Of a stretch of 18,863 nt of DNA, positions 5,423 to 12,397 are shown piece by piece. Origin of the DNA: UBA7887 sp964408735. Its GTDB lineage: Bacteria > Pseudomonadota > Alphaproteobacteria > UBA7887. The translations under genes and the position numbers were made by a program. Every line of letters begins with the position of its first letter. The first letter of the stretch is position 1. The stretch is from assembly GCA_964408735.1 (NCBI GenBank), contig CAYPAX010000089.1, forward strand, positions 1-18,863. Reading direction: 5' to 3'. The notes under the pieces are model-generated. The model worked only from the letters and a program-made list of their open reading frames with translations. It made no database searches and was not told the origin of the DNA.

Positions 5423-8173
5423 TCAAAGTCGTTCGATATGGTCGACCACGGCCTTGAATCTGGGAGCCAATTCAGGGATCAGGTTTTCGATCCGGGGCCA
5501 GTCTTGGGACTTGCCCGCCAAGTCCAGCTCGGCACACAGATCGGCAAGGGCATTGGCGCCGATGGCACGCGATGAAGATTTCAGCTTGTGGCCACCGTCT
5601 CGCACGTCCTTCGCAGATCGCTCCGCGACTGCGGCCTCGATATCAGCGACAATATTGCCCGAGGGCTCGACGAAATCCAAAAGCACTTCCTTGATCGTCT
5701 CGTCGTCGTCGCCAAACACCGCCATTAACGCGGAGGTGTCGATCGGCCCGTCACCTGTCGGAGCTGAAGACGGCGCGCCCGTATCGCCCGGGCTTTCATC
5801 CACCATGTCAACAGCCGGCGCCTCGGGCACCGACATCCAGCGTTGGACGGCATATTTCAGCTTCGACATTTCCACCGGCTTGGAAAGAAAGTCATCCATG
5901 CCAATGGCGAAGCAGCGATCCACTTCCTCTTTCATCGCGCTGGCGGAAATCGCGACGATGGGCAGGCGTTTGCCGGTTCCCTCTTCACCGTGCCGCACCG
6001 CCTCGGTCAAACCGAAGCCATCCAAATTCGGCATGTGGCAGTCGGTCAGCAGGATCGCATAGGATTTCTTGCCGAGCGCCTCCAGAGCCTCCTTGCCATC
6101 GTTCGTAATCTCGGCGGCGAAACCGAGATTTTGCAGTTGGCGCACGATGACCTTCTGGTTCGTGACATTGTCCTCGGCCAACAGGATCAGTTGACCGGCA
6201 TTTTCGGCCGCCTCGACGCTGGGCGGCTCCTTTACGGTTTCGGGAGCGATGGCGTCGTCGACAATCACGTCGGGCTTTGCACGGCCCGCGGCGACAGCGA
6301 TGGCGCGAATGAAGGCGGATCGCCTGAGTGGCAAGGTTTCGAGATAGATCACATTTTTCAGCTGCTCGCGCTCATCCCTGTTCCGACTGCTGGTCGCGAC
6401 GACGAATGGCGTATCCGCGATGTCGCCATGCGATTGTATTTCCGTGATGATCTCCGCGCCGCCTGTCGCTAGCCAACCGGACGCCATATAGACGACGTTA
6501 TCCAAAACTCCCTCTTGGACTGCTGCTATCAAGGCCGCCGGAATATCGCCGATCTCGTCGAAGACCGTCACCTTCACTCCCCAGTGCTCCAGGTAGCGGG
6601 GAACGAGCGCGTTATTGATGACGCAGAGGACGTTCACGCCGCCGAGGTCGTAGCCATCACTCTCGATATTGTGGCCGTAGGCAACCGGCAAGGTCATGGT
6701 CACGCTGAAAGTAGAGCCTTCGCCAAAGACGCTCTCGACCTCGATTTCGCCACCCATCATCTCCGTCAGCCGCTGGCTGATCGCCAGACCGAGGCCGGTG
6801 CCGCCGAAACGGCGCATAGTCGACTCATCCGCTTGGGAAAAGGCCTGGAATAGTCTTGCCTTGCCTTCTTCGGTGAGGCCGATGCCGCTGTCGATGATGC
6901 GAATGCGGAGACTCGCGGCGACCTCCGAGCTGTCTTCCAAAAGGTCGGCGCGGATCAGCACGCCGCCTTTCTCGGTGAACTTGACCGCGTTACCCGCGAG
7001 GTTGAGAAGGATTTGCCGGATACGAACCTGGTCGCCCATGACTGCGTCGGGAATATTCGGATCGACGAAGACGCGCAGCCCAACTGCCTTGTTCCTGGCC
7101 GTCGTTGAAAGTATCTCGGCGACGTCCTCGACCGCGTCACAGATCGACATCGGGATCAATTCCAGACCGAGCTTGCCGGCCTCAATCTTGGAGAAATCAA
7201 GGATGTCGTTGATGATGGTTAGCAAGGCGTAGGCCGAATTGTGGACGGTATCCACCATCTCATTCTGATTGCTGGTCAGCTTGGTCTGCTGCAAGAGATC
7301 GATCATGCCGATAACGCCGTTCATCGGCGTACGAATCTCATGACTCATGGCGGCAAGAAATGCGGATTTCGTCACATTGGCCGCCTCGGCTTTCTCGCGC
7401 GCTATGCTAACTTTCTTTTCGGCCTCCATGGCTTCGAATATTTCCGCATCAGCCTGCCGACGGTCGGCATCGAATTTCTCTTTCTCATCCGCCGCCCTCT
7501 TTATTTCCTTGGATATCTTGTGGCCATATAAGGATACGAACACGACTATGATGACGATGATCGCGCCGATGAGGAACTCGAATATCCGCAGCTCCTGCGC
7601 GGACGATACCTGCGTTCTGAAATGCACAGTTTGAATTGCCCGTACTTTTTCAGCAGCGCTGGCGAGTTCGATGCTGACCTGAGCAAACTTGCGGTCCATC
7701 GTCGCCATACGGCGGCCCGCCTTTTCTGTCTCTCCGTTGCGGAAATGCGAAAAAATCAAGTCTGCCTCAGCGAGCATACTGCTCATCGCGACCTGGACGG
7801 CATCAAGCCCGGACAAAAGATCGTTGGCTTGTCCAGGCGCGACGTTGCTGACAATTTCCTGCCGCGTTGCCTTAAGATGATCCTGGAAGGCTACCAGCGC
7901 CGATGCCCGCTTCGCCGTCTCGGTATCGACATCGTGTGAATCGAAGACATCGTTGCCCGGAGCGTTGACCGCAATCGTCAGATTACGCAGTTCATCGATC
8001 CCGGCGAGGCGCGTTGCCCAGGCCTGATTGACGCTCACGGAATCGACGTAGATCGTCATGATCAAGTGGTTGAGATAAAGACCCCCACTTATCGTCAGGA
8101 TGTCGAAGGCAGCCAACAGATAATATATCAGGTGCCATCGCGGCGGCGGCGCCGGTTTTGAAATATCGGACAT
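5423..8173 (-). CDS. Membrane hybrid histidine kinase (HisKA-HATPase-pseudoREC-REC-Hpt)
   Basis: A 916-aa sensor kinase. Residues about 15-38 and 196-217 are membrane helices flanking a helical periplasmic domain of about 155 residues that resembles four-helix sensor bundles. A cytoplasmic coiled coil leads to HisKA with phospho-acceptor His278 (AAMSHEIRTPMNG), then the ATPase domain with NLAGNAVKFT, IDSGIGL and RFGGTGLGLA. Next comes a receiver-like domain (about 510-630) lacking the phospho-acceptor aspartate, then a normal receiver with Asp711 in LLTDCHMPNLDG, and an Hpt domain with His862 (GGHKLKSSS). The ATG at 8173 follows GGGGG as ribosome binding site; a GTG 39 nt upstream is less likely. 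No cognate regulator is adjacent. Insertion-sequence remnants begin about 50 nt upstream. Confidence 0.93.
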   Translation of the reverse strand: MSDISKPAPPPRWHLIYYLLAAFDILTISGGLYLNHLIMTIYVDSVSVNQAWATRLAGIDELRNLTIAVNAPGNDVFDSHDVDTETAKRASALVAFQDHLKATRQEIVSNVAPGQANDLLSGLDAVQVAMSSMLAEADLIFSHFRNGETEKAGRRMATMDRKFAQVSIELASAAEKVRAIQTVHFRTQVSSAQELRIFEFLIGAIIVIIVVFVSLYGHKISKEIKRAADEKEKFDADRRQADAEIFEAMEAEKKVSIAREKAEAANVTKSAFLAAMSHEIRTPMNGVIGMIDLLQQTKLTSNQNEMVDTVHNSAYALLTIINDILDFSKIEAGKLGLELIPMSICDAVEDVAEILSTTARNKAVGLRVFVDPNIPDAVMGDQVRIRQILLNLAGNAVKFTEKGGVLIRADLLEDSSEVAASLRIRIIDSGIGLTEEGKARLFQAFSQADESTMRRFGGTGLGLAISQRLTEMMGGEIEVESVFGEGSTFSVTMTLPVAYGHNIESDGYDLGGVNVLCVINNALVPRYLEHWGVKVTVFDEIGDIPAALIAAVQEGVLDNVVYMASGWLATGGAEIITEIQSHGDIADTPFVVATSSRNRDEREQLKNVIYLETLPLRRSAFIRAIAVAAGRAKPDVIVDDAIAPETVKEPPSVEAAENAGQLILLAEDNVTNQKVIVRQLQNLGFAAEITNDGKEALEALGKKSYAILLTDCHMPNLDGFGLTEAVRHGEEGTGKRLPIVAISASAMKEEVDRCFAIGMDDFLSKPVEMSKLKYAVQRWMSVPEAPAVDMVDESPGDTGAPSSAPTGDGPIDTSALMAVFGDDDETIKEVLLDFVEPSGNIVADIEAAVAERSAKDVRDGGHKLKSSSRAIGANALADLCAELDLAGKSQDWPRIENLIPELAPRFKAVVDHIERL

Positions 8174-8223
8174 GACCCCCAGAATTCCCGTGTGCAACCC
8201 TTGGGTATTCACGTGGTTCCAGT

Positions 8224-8382
8224 ATGATGCGGATCGAGCAGAGCGTCGAGCGCTATGTGCGCCGGTTGGGCAAGGCTGACAGGCAAGATCCGCCCCGGGC
8301 CACGGAGCCCGCGTTGGGCGGCGCCGACGAGAAGCCGATGAAAGGTCTTCTTTTGGCTGAGGCTGTCGAAGAAGTCGTATGA
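8224..8382 (+). pseudogene. Internal fragment of an IS1182-type transposase
   Basis: A 52-codon open stretch encodes RIEQSVERYVRRLGKADRQD, resembling the charged spacer helix found in the middle of IS1182-family transposases, where forms like ERYLxxLDxADRQEP are common. The rest of the match fades out into a low-complexity tail and runs into the apparent left end of the next element. It has no transposase catalytic part and no ribosome binding site. The assignment rests on one motif remembered from the family. Confidence 0.45.
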
Positions 8383-8816
8383 TCGGGCCGGCTGGTCGTG
8401 ATTCCCTATTTTTGAAGCTAACGCTGAGGAAATGCGGCGATGATGGGACCTGCGGTTGGCCGGCAAGATCGTCTTTTCTACGAGTTCGACCTGGAGGACA
8501 TGGTTCCGCCCGATCATTTGCTGCGGCGGATCGATGCTGTTCTCGACCTGAGCTGGCTGCGGGCCGAGATGGCGCCGCATTACAGCCACTTGGGCTGCCC
8601 GTCGGTCTGTCCCGAGTTGATGCTGCGGATACTGCTGGTGGGGTATTGCTACTCGATCCGCTCGGAGCGGCGGCTTTGCCAGGAGGTCAAGCTGAACCTG
8701 GCCTATCGCTGGTTCTGTGGCTTGGGCCTGGAAGACACGGTGCCGCACCATTCGACGTTCTCGGTGAACCGGCTCGGGCGCTTTCGCGACAGCGATATCC
8801 TGCGCAAGGTCTTCAA
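8360..8816 (+). mobile_element. Truncated IS1182-family insertion sequence (left part)
   Basis: The element appears to begin at AGGCTGTCGAAGAAGTCG (8360-8377), which looks like an insertion-sequence terminal repeat, followed by about 60 nt of leader and the start of a transposase. The right-hand part is missing: the sequence changes abruptly at about 8814 into a tandem repeat. No matching right terminal repeat or target duplication was found in the window, so the element is dead and its left boundary is approximate. Confidence 0.6.
8440..8816 (+). pseudogene. IS1182-family transposase, N-terminal remnant
   Basis: About 125 codons of a DDE transposase of the IS1182 type. The product shows the N-terminal DUF772-like domain: FYEFDLEDMVPPDHLLRRID, then APHYSHLGCPSVCPELMLRI, LLVGYCYSIRSERRLCQEVK and FCGLGLEDTVPHHSTFSVNR. 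After RFRDSDILRKVF the family match stops, where the 48-bp repeats begin. The DDE catalytic residues lie in the missing part. The frame stays open for hundreds of codons further, but that extension is translation of repeats and antisense sequence. Intact relatives are about 450-500 aa. Confidence 0.85.
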
Positions 8817-8950
8817 TTCGGTGCCAGTCACCGAACTCATGGTTGTTTTACAGTCGTATTGCAATTCGGTGCCAGTCACCGAACTCATAGTTGTTTTACA
8901 GTCGTCTTACAATTTTAAGTTCAGTGACTGGAACCGAACTTTTGGTTGTT
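8814..8950 (+). repeat. 48-bp tandem repeat with palindromic core
   Basis: Two nearly identical 48-bp units start at 8814 and 8862 with CAATTCGGTGCCAGTCACCG. Each contains a perfect hairpin: TTCGGTG, loop CCAGT, CACCGAA (8817-8835 and 8865-8883), then a spacer with GTTGTTTTACAGTCGT. A third, degenerate unit starts at 8910 in the same phase, but its core reads GTTCAGTGACTGGAACCGAA, the reverse complement of the core in units 1 and 2, while the spacer GGTTGTTA keeps the original direction. The array interrupts the transposase gene. Confidence 0.85.
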
Positions 8951-8955
8951 ATTCT

Positions 8956-9070
8956 CACGCGGAGACGCGGAGACGCGGAGGGGGCAAGCCCTTCGGGACA
9001 GGCCGTCGGCTCGTGGGCAGCGTCGGCGAGGCCAGACGTATAGCCTCCGCGTCCTCCGCGGCTCCGCGTG
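8956..9070. repeat. GC-rich imperfect inverted repeat (MITE- or REP-like)
   Basis: The left arm (8956-8980) is CACGCGGAG followed by repeated ACGCGGAG, three copies of the octamer in all. The right arm (9045-9070) is CTCCGCGTCCTCCGCGG then CTCCGCGTG, its near reverse complement. About 64 nt separate them. Elements of this appearance, with arms of repeated ACGCGGAG, are scattered intergenically in many environmental bacteria, as I recall. It lies 42 nt past the DUF1150 stop, so as RNA it could also end the hsp20-DUF1150 transcript. It has no coding capacity of its own. Confidence 0.75.
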
Positions 9071-9111
9071 GCACACTTCTTCCTGCATATGCCGCCGAGC
9101 CGGGCGACCGA

Positions 9112-9327
9112 TCAATGCAAACTCAGCGGCTCCAGGTCGTTCTGGATGGCGCTGCCTATGGCCTCCTCGCGGGTCGGCAGCACGGCGAGCTGGCGGCCAT
9201 CAGCGCCGTGCACGGCATAGGCTATGCCACCATCCACAGCGATCGCCTTGACATAGGCGATGACCGGCAGGCCGAGGCTGGCAAGGGCTTCGGTCGAGAT
9301 CACCACCGCGTCCGGGTTCGGGCTCAT
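9112..9327 (-). CDS. DUF1150 family protein
   Basis: A 71-aa protein of the DUF1150 family, which is largely alphaproteobacterial and of unknown function. Family features are ALASLGLPVIAYVKAI near the N-terminus, YAVHGADGRQLAVLPTREEA in the middle and HDLEPLSLH-like NDLEPLSLH at the C-terminus. The ATG overlaps the hsp20 stop by ATGA, so it is coupled to the chaperone and probably shares its heat control. The same pairing with hsp20 occurs in other alphaproteobacteria, suggesting a stress-linked accessory role. No catalytic residues are apparent. Confidence 0.88.
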   Translation of the reverse strand: MSPNPDAVVISTEALASLGLPVIAYVKAIAVDGGIAYAVHGADGRQLAVLPTREEAIGSAIQNDLEPLSLH

Positions 9328-9788
9328 GACTCACCCACCGCTTTCAGCTCCGGTGCGCTCGCCGTCTCGTCGCCGGCGTCGATGGGGATCGTGCGCGTGC
9401 GCGTGGCCGGCAGGGGCTGGTCGATATCGATGTGCAGCAGGCCGTGCTCGAGCTTTGCGGCGCTCACTTCGAGGCCGTCGGCGAGCACGAAATTGCGCTG
9501 GAACTGGCGCGCCGCGATGCCGCGATGGAGGAAACGGCGGCTTTCCGCCTCGTCTTCCGCTTCCTGGCGGCCCTGCACCAGCAGCTGGTTGCCTTCGATG
9601 GTGACCGAGAGGTCGTCATCGGTGAAGCCGGCCACCGCGAGCGTGATGCGCAGGCCATGCTCGCTCAATTGTTCGATATTGTACGGGGGATAGCCGTCCT
9701 GGGCGGTCTTGGAGACGCGCTCCAGAAGCTGCTCGAAAGGCTCGAAACCGAGCAAAAGCGGGCTGTTGAAGACAGACGTACGGGACAT
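9324..9788 (-). CDS. Small heat shock protein Hsp20 (IbpA-like)
   Basis: A 154-aa alpha-crystallin family holdase that binds unfolding proteins and passes them to ATP-dependent chaperones. Residues about 33-128 form the crystallin domain: YNIEQLSEHGLRITLAVAGF, DDLSVTIEGNQLLVQG, then RRFLHRGIAARQFQRNF and KLEHGLLHIDIDQPLP, the last containing the G-x-L element; this matches the IbpA/class A type. A C-terminal TRTIPID supplies the I-x-I/V motif used for oligomer assembly. The ATG at 9788 was chosen because a strong GAGGAGGAG site lies directly upstream and family homology starts there. That site is buried in a predicted hairpin (see 9790-9870). It is coupled to DUF1150. Confidence 0.94.
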   Translation of the reverse strand: MSRTSVFNSPLLLGFEPFEQLLERVSKTAQDGYPPYNIEQLSEHGLRITLAVAGFTDDDLSVTIEGNQLLVQGRQEAEDEAESRRFLHRGIAARQFQRNFVLADGLEVSAAKLEHGLLHIDIDQPLPATRTRTIPIDAGDETASAPELKAVGES

Positions 9789-9789
9789 A

Positions 9790-9870
9790 ACACTCCTCCT
9801 CGTCGAGCGAGACGTGTCCTTGTTCGTCGGGCGTCGCGCGGATCCCACTCAGGTGCAGCGATCCAGCGAC
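9790..9870 (-). promoter_or_regulatory. Predicted ROSE-like RNA thermometer in the hsp20 leader
   Basis: On the minus strand the bases just before the hsp20 ATG fold as a hairpin. Left arm ACACGUCUCGCUC (9817-9805), loop GAC, right arm GAGGAGGAGUGU (9801-9790) contains the whole Shine-Dalgarno sequence. Pairing gives a four-pair base, a bulged G, three pairs, a G-G and C-A internal mismatch opposite the ribosome binding site, and three closing pairs. ROSE elements have the same design, with a UYGCU motif facing the site; UCGCU is present here. Upstream, GUCGC and GGAUC pair with GAUCC and GCGAC (9870-9833) to make a second stem. Confidence 0.6.
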
Positions 9871-9899
9871 GGGCGGCCCGTGAACCGGCACCACCGCGT

Positions 9900-9930
9900 A
9901 TTATGTTGGCATTGTCGGCCTCGCCATCAA
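9900..9930 (-). promoter_or_regulatory. Weak candidate hsp20 promoter
   Basis: The minus strand has CATAAT at 9905-9900 as a -10-like box and TTGATG at 9930-9925, but with a long 19-nt spacing. A start near 9893 would give a leader of about 105 nt, a length suited to the predicted thermometer. No CIRCE element was seen and no convincing sigma32 box. Confidence 0.25.
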
Positions 9931-10028
9931 GCCTGAAGCCTCATATGCGCTCACATCTGGCGGATGACGAATTGACCCGGGCCGCGCGGCGCTCCACTCT
10001 CTGGGGGCGGGATGCGAGGAGAAAAACC

Positions 10029-10985
10029 ATGCTGATCAAGACAAAGCGCGGCTGGGAGCTGCCGGAAAGCGCGGCGACGCCGGAAGCGGTCTATCTCGAC
10101 CGGCGCAGGCTGCTGGCCGGGCTCGGCGCCGGCGGCGCCGTGGCGCTTGCGGGCCTGCCTTTTGCGGCCAGGGCGGCAGAGCCCGGCGCGGCGCTGTACC
10201 CTTTCGAGCGCAACGGGCGCTACACCGTGGAGCGCGCCCTGAGCAAGGAGCGCCACGTCACCACCTACAACAACTTCTACGAATTCGGCTCCCACAAGAA
10301 CATCCACAAGGCGGCCCAGAACCTGGTCACGGACGGCTGGAAAGTGGCCATCGACGGCCTCGTGGAGGCACCGTTCGAGATCGGCGTCGAGGAACTGCTT
10401 ACGCAGCTGCCGCGTGAGGAGCGGGTCTATCGCCACCGCTGTGTCGAGGCCTGGTCGATGACGGTGCCGTGGAGCGGCTTTCCGCTGGCCGCCCTGGTCG
10501 CCCTGGCGCGGCCCTCGAGCGGGGCGAGATATGTGCGCTTCGAGTGCTTCAACGACCGCCAGATGGCGCGCGGCCAGCGCCAGCACTGGTTCCCCTGGCC
10601 CTATACCGAGGGGCTGACCATGGCCGAGGCCACCAACGAGCTGGCCTTTATTGCCACCGGGCTCTACGGCAAGCCGATCCTGAAGCAGAACGGCGCGCCG
10701 CTGCGCCTCGTGGTGCCGTGGAAATACGGCTTCAAGTCGATCAAGTCGATCGTCCGCATCAGCTTCACGGACACCCGCCCGGCGACCTTCTGGAACACCA
10801 TCAACGACGAGCTCTACGGCTTCTGGGCCAACGTCAATCCGGACGTGCCCTTCCCCGACTGGAGCCAGGCGACGGAGCGCGTGCTGGGCTCGCGCGAGCG
10901 CGTGCCCACCCAGCTCTACAACGGCTATGCCGAATTCGTCGCAGGCCTGTATGGCGACGTTGCCGGTGAGAACATCTTTTTCTAG
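10029..10985 (+). CDS. msrP: Methionine sulfoxide reductase, molybdenum catalytic subunit MsrP
   Basis: A 318-aa periplasmic molybdopterin enzyme that repairs oxidised methionines in envelope proteins (formerly YedY). The N-terminus carries a Tat signal: DRRRLLAG at 24-31, a hydrophobic segment and an AARAA cleavage region near residue 50, so it is exported folded with its cofactor. TYNNFYEFGSHK, then RHRCVEAWSMTVPWSG with Cys138 as the molybdenum ligand, FECFNDRQ, WPYTEGL and KYGFKSIKSI are family hallmarks. The start follows GAGGAG. The stop is 2 nt before the next gene. The membrane haem partner MsrQ, usually adjacent, is not in the window. Confidence 0.95.
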   Translation: MLIKTKRGWELPESAATPEAVYLDRRRLLAGLGAGGAVALAGLPFAARAAEPGAALYPFERNGRYTVERALSKERHVTTYNNFYEFGSHKNIHKAAQNLVTDGWKVAIDGLVEAPFEIGVEELLTQLPREERVYRHRCVEAWSMTVPWSGFPLAALVALARPSSGARYVRFECFNDRQMARGQRQHWFPWPYTEGLTMAEATNELAFIATGLYGKPILKQNGAPLRLVVPWKYGFKSIKSIVRISFTDTRPATFWNTINDELYGFWANVNPDVPFPDWSQATERVLGSRERVPTQLYNGYAEFVAGLYGDVAGENIFF

Positions 10986-10987
10986 CC

Positions 10988-12397
10988 GTGGCCGATCCCC
11001 TCACCTGCGACCTTTGCGTGATCGGGGCCGGCGCGGCGGGCCTCAGCGTTGCCGCGGGTGCCAGCCAGATGGGCGCGGACGTGGTGCTGATCGAGTCCGG
11101 CACCATGGGCGGCGATTGCCTCAATACGGGCTGCGTGCCGTCGAAGGCGCTGCTGGCGGCGGGCCAGGCAGCAGCCGACATCCGGGGCGCTTCGCGGTTC
11201 GGCGTCTTGGCGGCTGAGCCGACTGTGGATTTCGCCGCCGTGCACGCGCATGTGCATGACGTTATCGCCGGCATCGCCCCGCATGATTCCGTTGAGCGCT
11301 TCGAGGGCCTCGGGGTGCGCGTGATCCAGGCGCGGGCGCGCTTTACGGGCCCCGAGCGGATGCAGGCCGGCGGCGTGGAGATCAAGGCGCGGCGCTTCGT
11401 GCTTGCCACGGGCTCGTCGCCGGTCGTGCCGCCGATCCCGGGGCTGGCGGACGTGCCCTATCTGACCAACGAGACGGTCTTCGATCTCACCGAGTGCCCG
11501 GCGCATCTGCTGATCATCGGCGGCGGGCCCATCGGCCTGGAGCTGGCGCAGGCCCATCGCCGCCTCGGCGCAGACGTGACGGTGCTGGAGATGGCGCGCT
11601 TCTTCGGCCGCGACGACCCCGAGACCGCAGCCCTGGCCTTGGCGCGGCTGCGCGAGGACGGCGTGACCTTACACGAGGAGACGCGTGTGGCGGCCGTAAA
11701 GGCTGACGGCGGCATCACGCTGGACTGCGGCGATTTCGAGGTCTCGGGCTCCCATGTGCTGGTCGCCACCGGGCGCCGGGCCGATACGGACGGGCTGGGG
11801 TTGGAGGCGGCAGGGATTGCTTTCACAAGCCAGGGCATCACAGTGGACAAAGGCCTGCGCACCAGCAATCGCCGGGTCTATGCCCTGGGCGACGCGGTGG
11901 GCAGCTACCCGTTTACCCATGTCGCCGGCTATCACGCGGGAATCGTGCTGCGCCGGGCCCTGTTCCGCTTGCCGGCCAAAGTCGACACCCACGCCATCCC
12001 CTGGGTCACCTATACGGATCCTGAGGTCGCCCAAGTCGGCCTCACCGAAGCGCAAGCCCGCGAGCGACATGCGGATTGCCGGGTGCTGCGGGCGAGCTTC
12101 GCGGACAACGACCGGGCCCGCGCCGAACGCCGTACAGACGGCCTGGTCAAGGTCGTGGTGGACCGCCGCGGCCGCGTGCTGGGCGCTTCGATCGCCGGCG
12201 CCCATGCCGGCGAGCTGATCCAGATCTGGGTCATGATGGTGGCGCGGCGGCGGCCGATCCGCGACATGGCGTCGCTGGTCCTGCCCTACCCGACCCTGTC
12301 GGAAACCGGCAAGCGGGCGGCCGGCGAGTGGTACACGCCATCGCTGTTCAGCGCCCGCACCCGTCGCCTGGTCCGCCTGCTGCTGCGCCTCGGCTGA
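10988..12397 (+). CDS. FAD-dependent pyridine nucleotide-disulfide oxidoreductase (mercuric reductase/Lpd-like)
   Basis: A 469-aa cytoplasmic flavoprotein of the class I disulfide oxidoreductases. The FAD site is GAGAAG (13-18). The redox-active disulfide is CLNTGC (Cys44, Cys49) in the usual GGDCLNTGCVPSKALL setting. The NAD(P)H site is GGGPIG (178-183), with Glu201 at the end of the second strand favouring NADH. The second FAD motif is YALGDAV. The C-terminal dimer domain follows. The active-site histidine of the HPT motif is replaced: the sequence reads LPYPTLSET with Tyr434. There is no N-terminal heavy-metal domain or C-terminal cysteine pair, so mercury reduction is unlikely. It starts with GTG 2 nt after msrP and ends one base into the kinase gene. 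Confidence 0.9.
   Translation: MADPLTCDLCVIGAGAAGLSVAAGASQMGADVVLIESGTMGGDCLNTGCVPSKALLAAGQAAADIRGASRFGVLAAEPTVDFAAVHAHVHDVIAGIAPHDSVERFEGLGVRVIQARARFTGPERMQAGGVEIKARRFVLATGSSPVVPPIPGLADVPYLTNETVFDLTECPAHLLIIGGGPIGLELAQAHRRLGADVTVLEMARFFGRDDPETAALALARLREDGVTLHEETRVAAVKADGGITLDCGDFEVSGSHVLVATGRRADTDGLGLEAAGIAFTSQGITVDKGLRTSNRRVYALGDAVGSYPFTHVAGYHAGIVLRRALFRLPAKVDTHAIPWVTYTDPEVAQVGLTEAQARERHADCRVLRASFADNDRARAERRTDGLVKVVVDRRGRVLGASIAGAHAGELIQIWVMMVARRRPIRDMASLVLPYPTLSETGKRAAGEWYTPSLFSARTRRLVRLLLRLG

Noticed and set aside
8174..8212. GTG start at 8212 for the hybrid kinase
   Set aside because: The ATG at 8173 has a G-rich ribosome binding site and the membrane signal begins soon after it; the added 13 residues have no features.
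8814..8950. Possible CRISPR array
   Set aside because: The two units repeat in full including their spacers (48-bp tandem identity), the third is rearranged, and no cas gene is present.
8817..9693. Continuation of the transposase frame for several hundred codons
   Set aside because: It translates tandem repeats, the inverted repeat and sequence antisense to DUF1150 and hsp20; no protein family is seen.
9432..10028. N-terminal extension of MsrP into a 517-codon frame
   Set aside because: It is antisense to hsp20; the ribosome binding site and Tat signal place the MsrP start at 10029.
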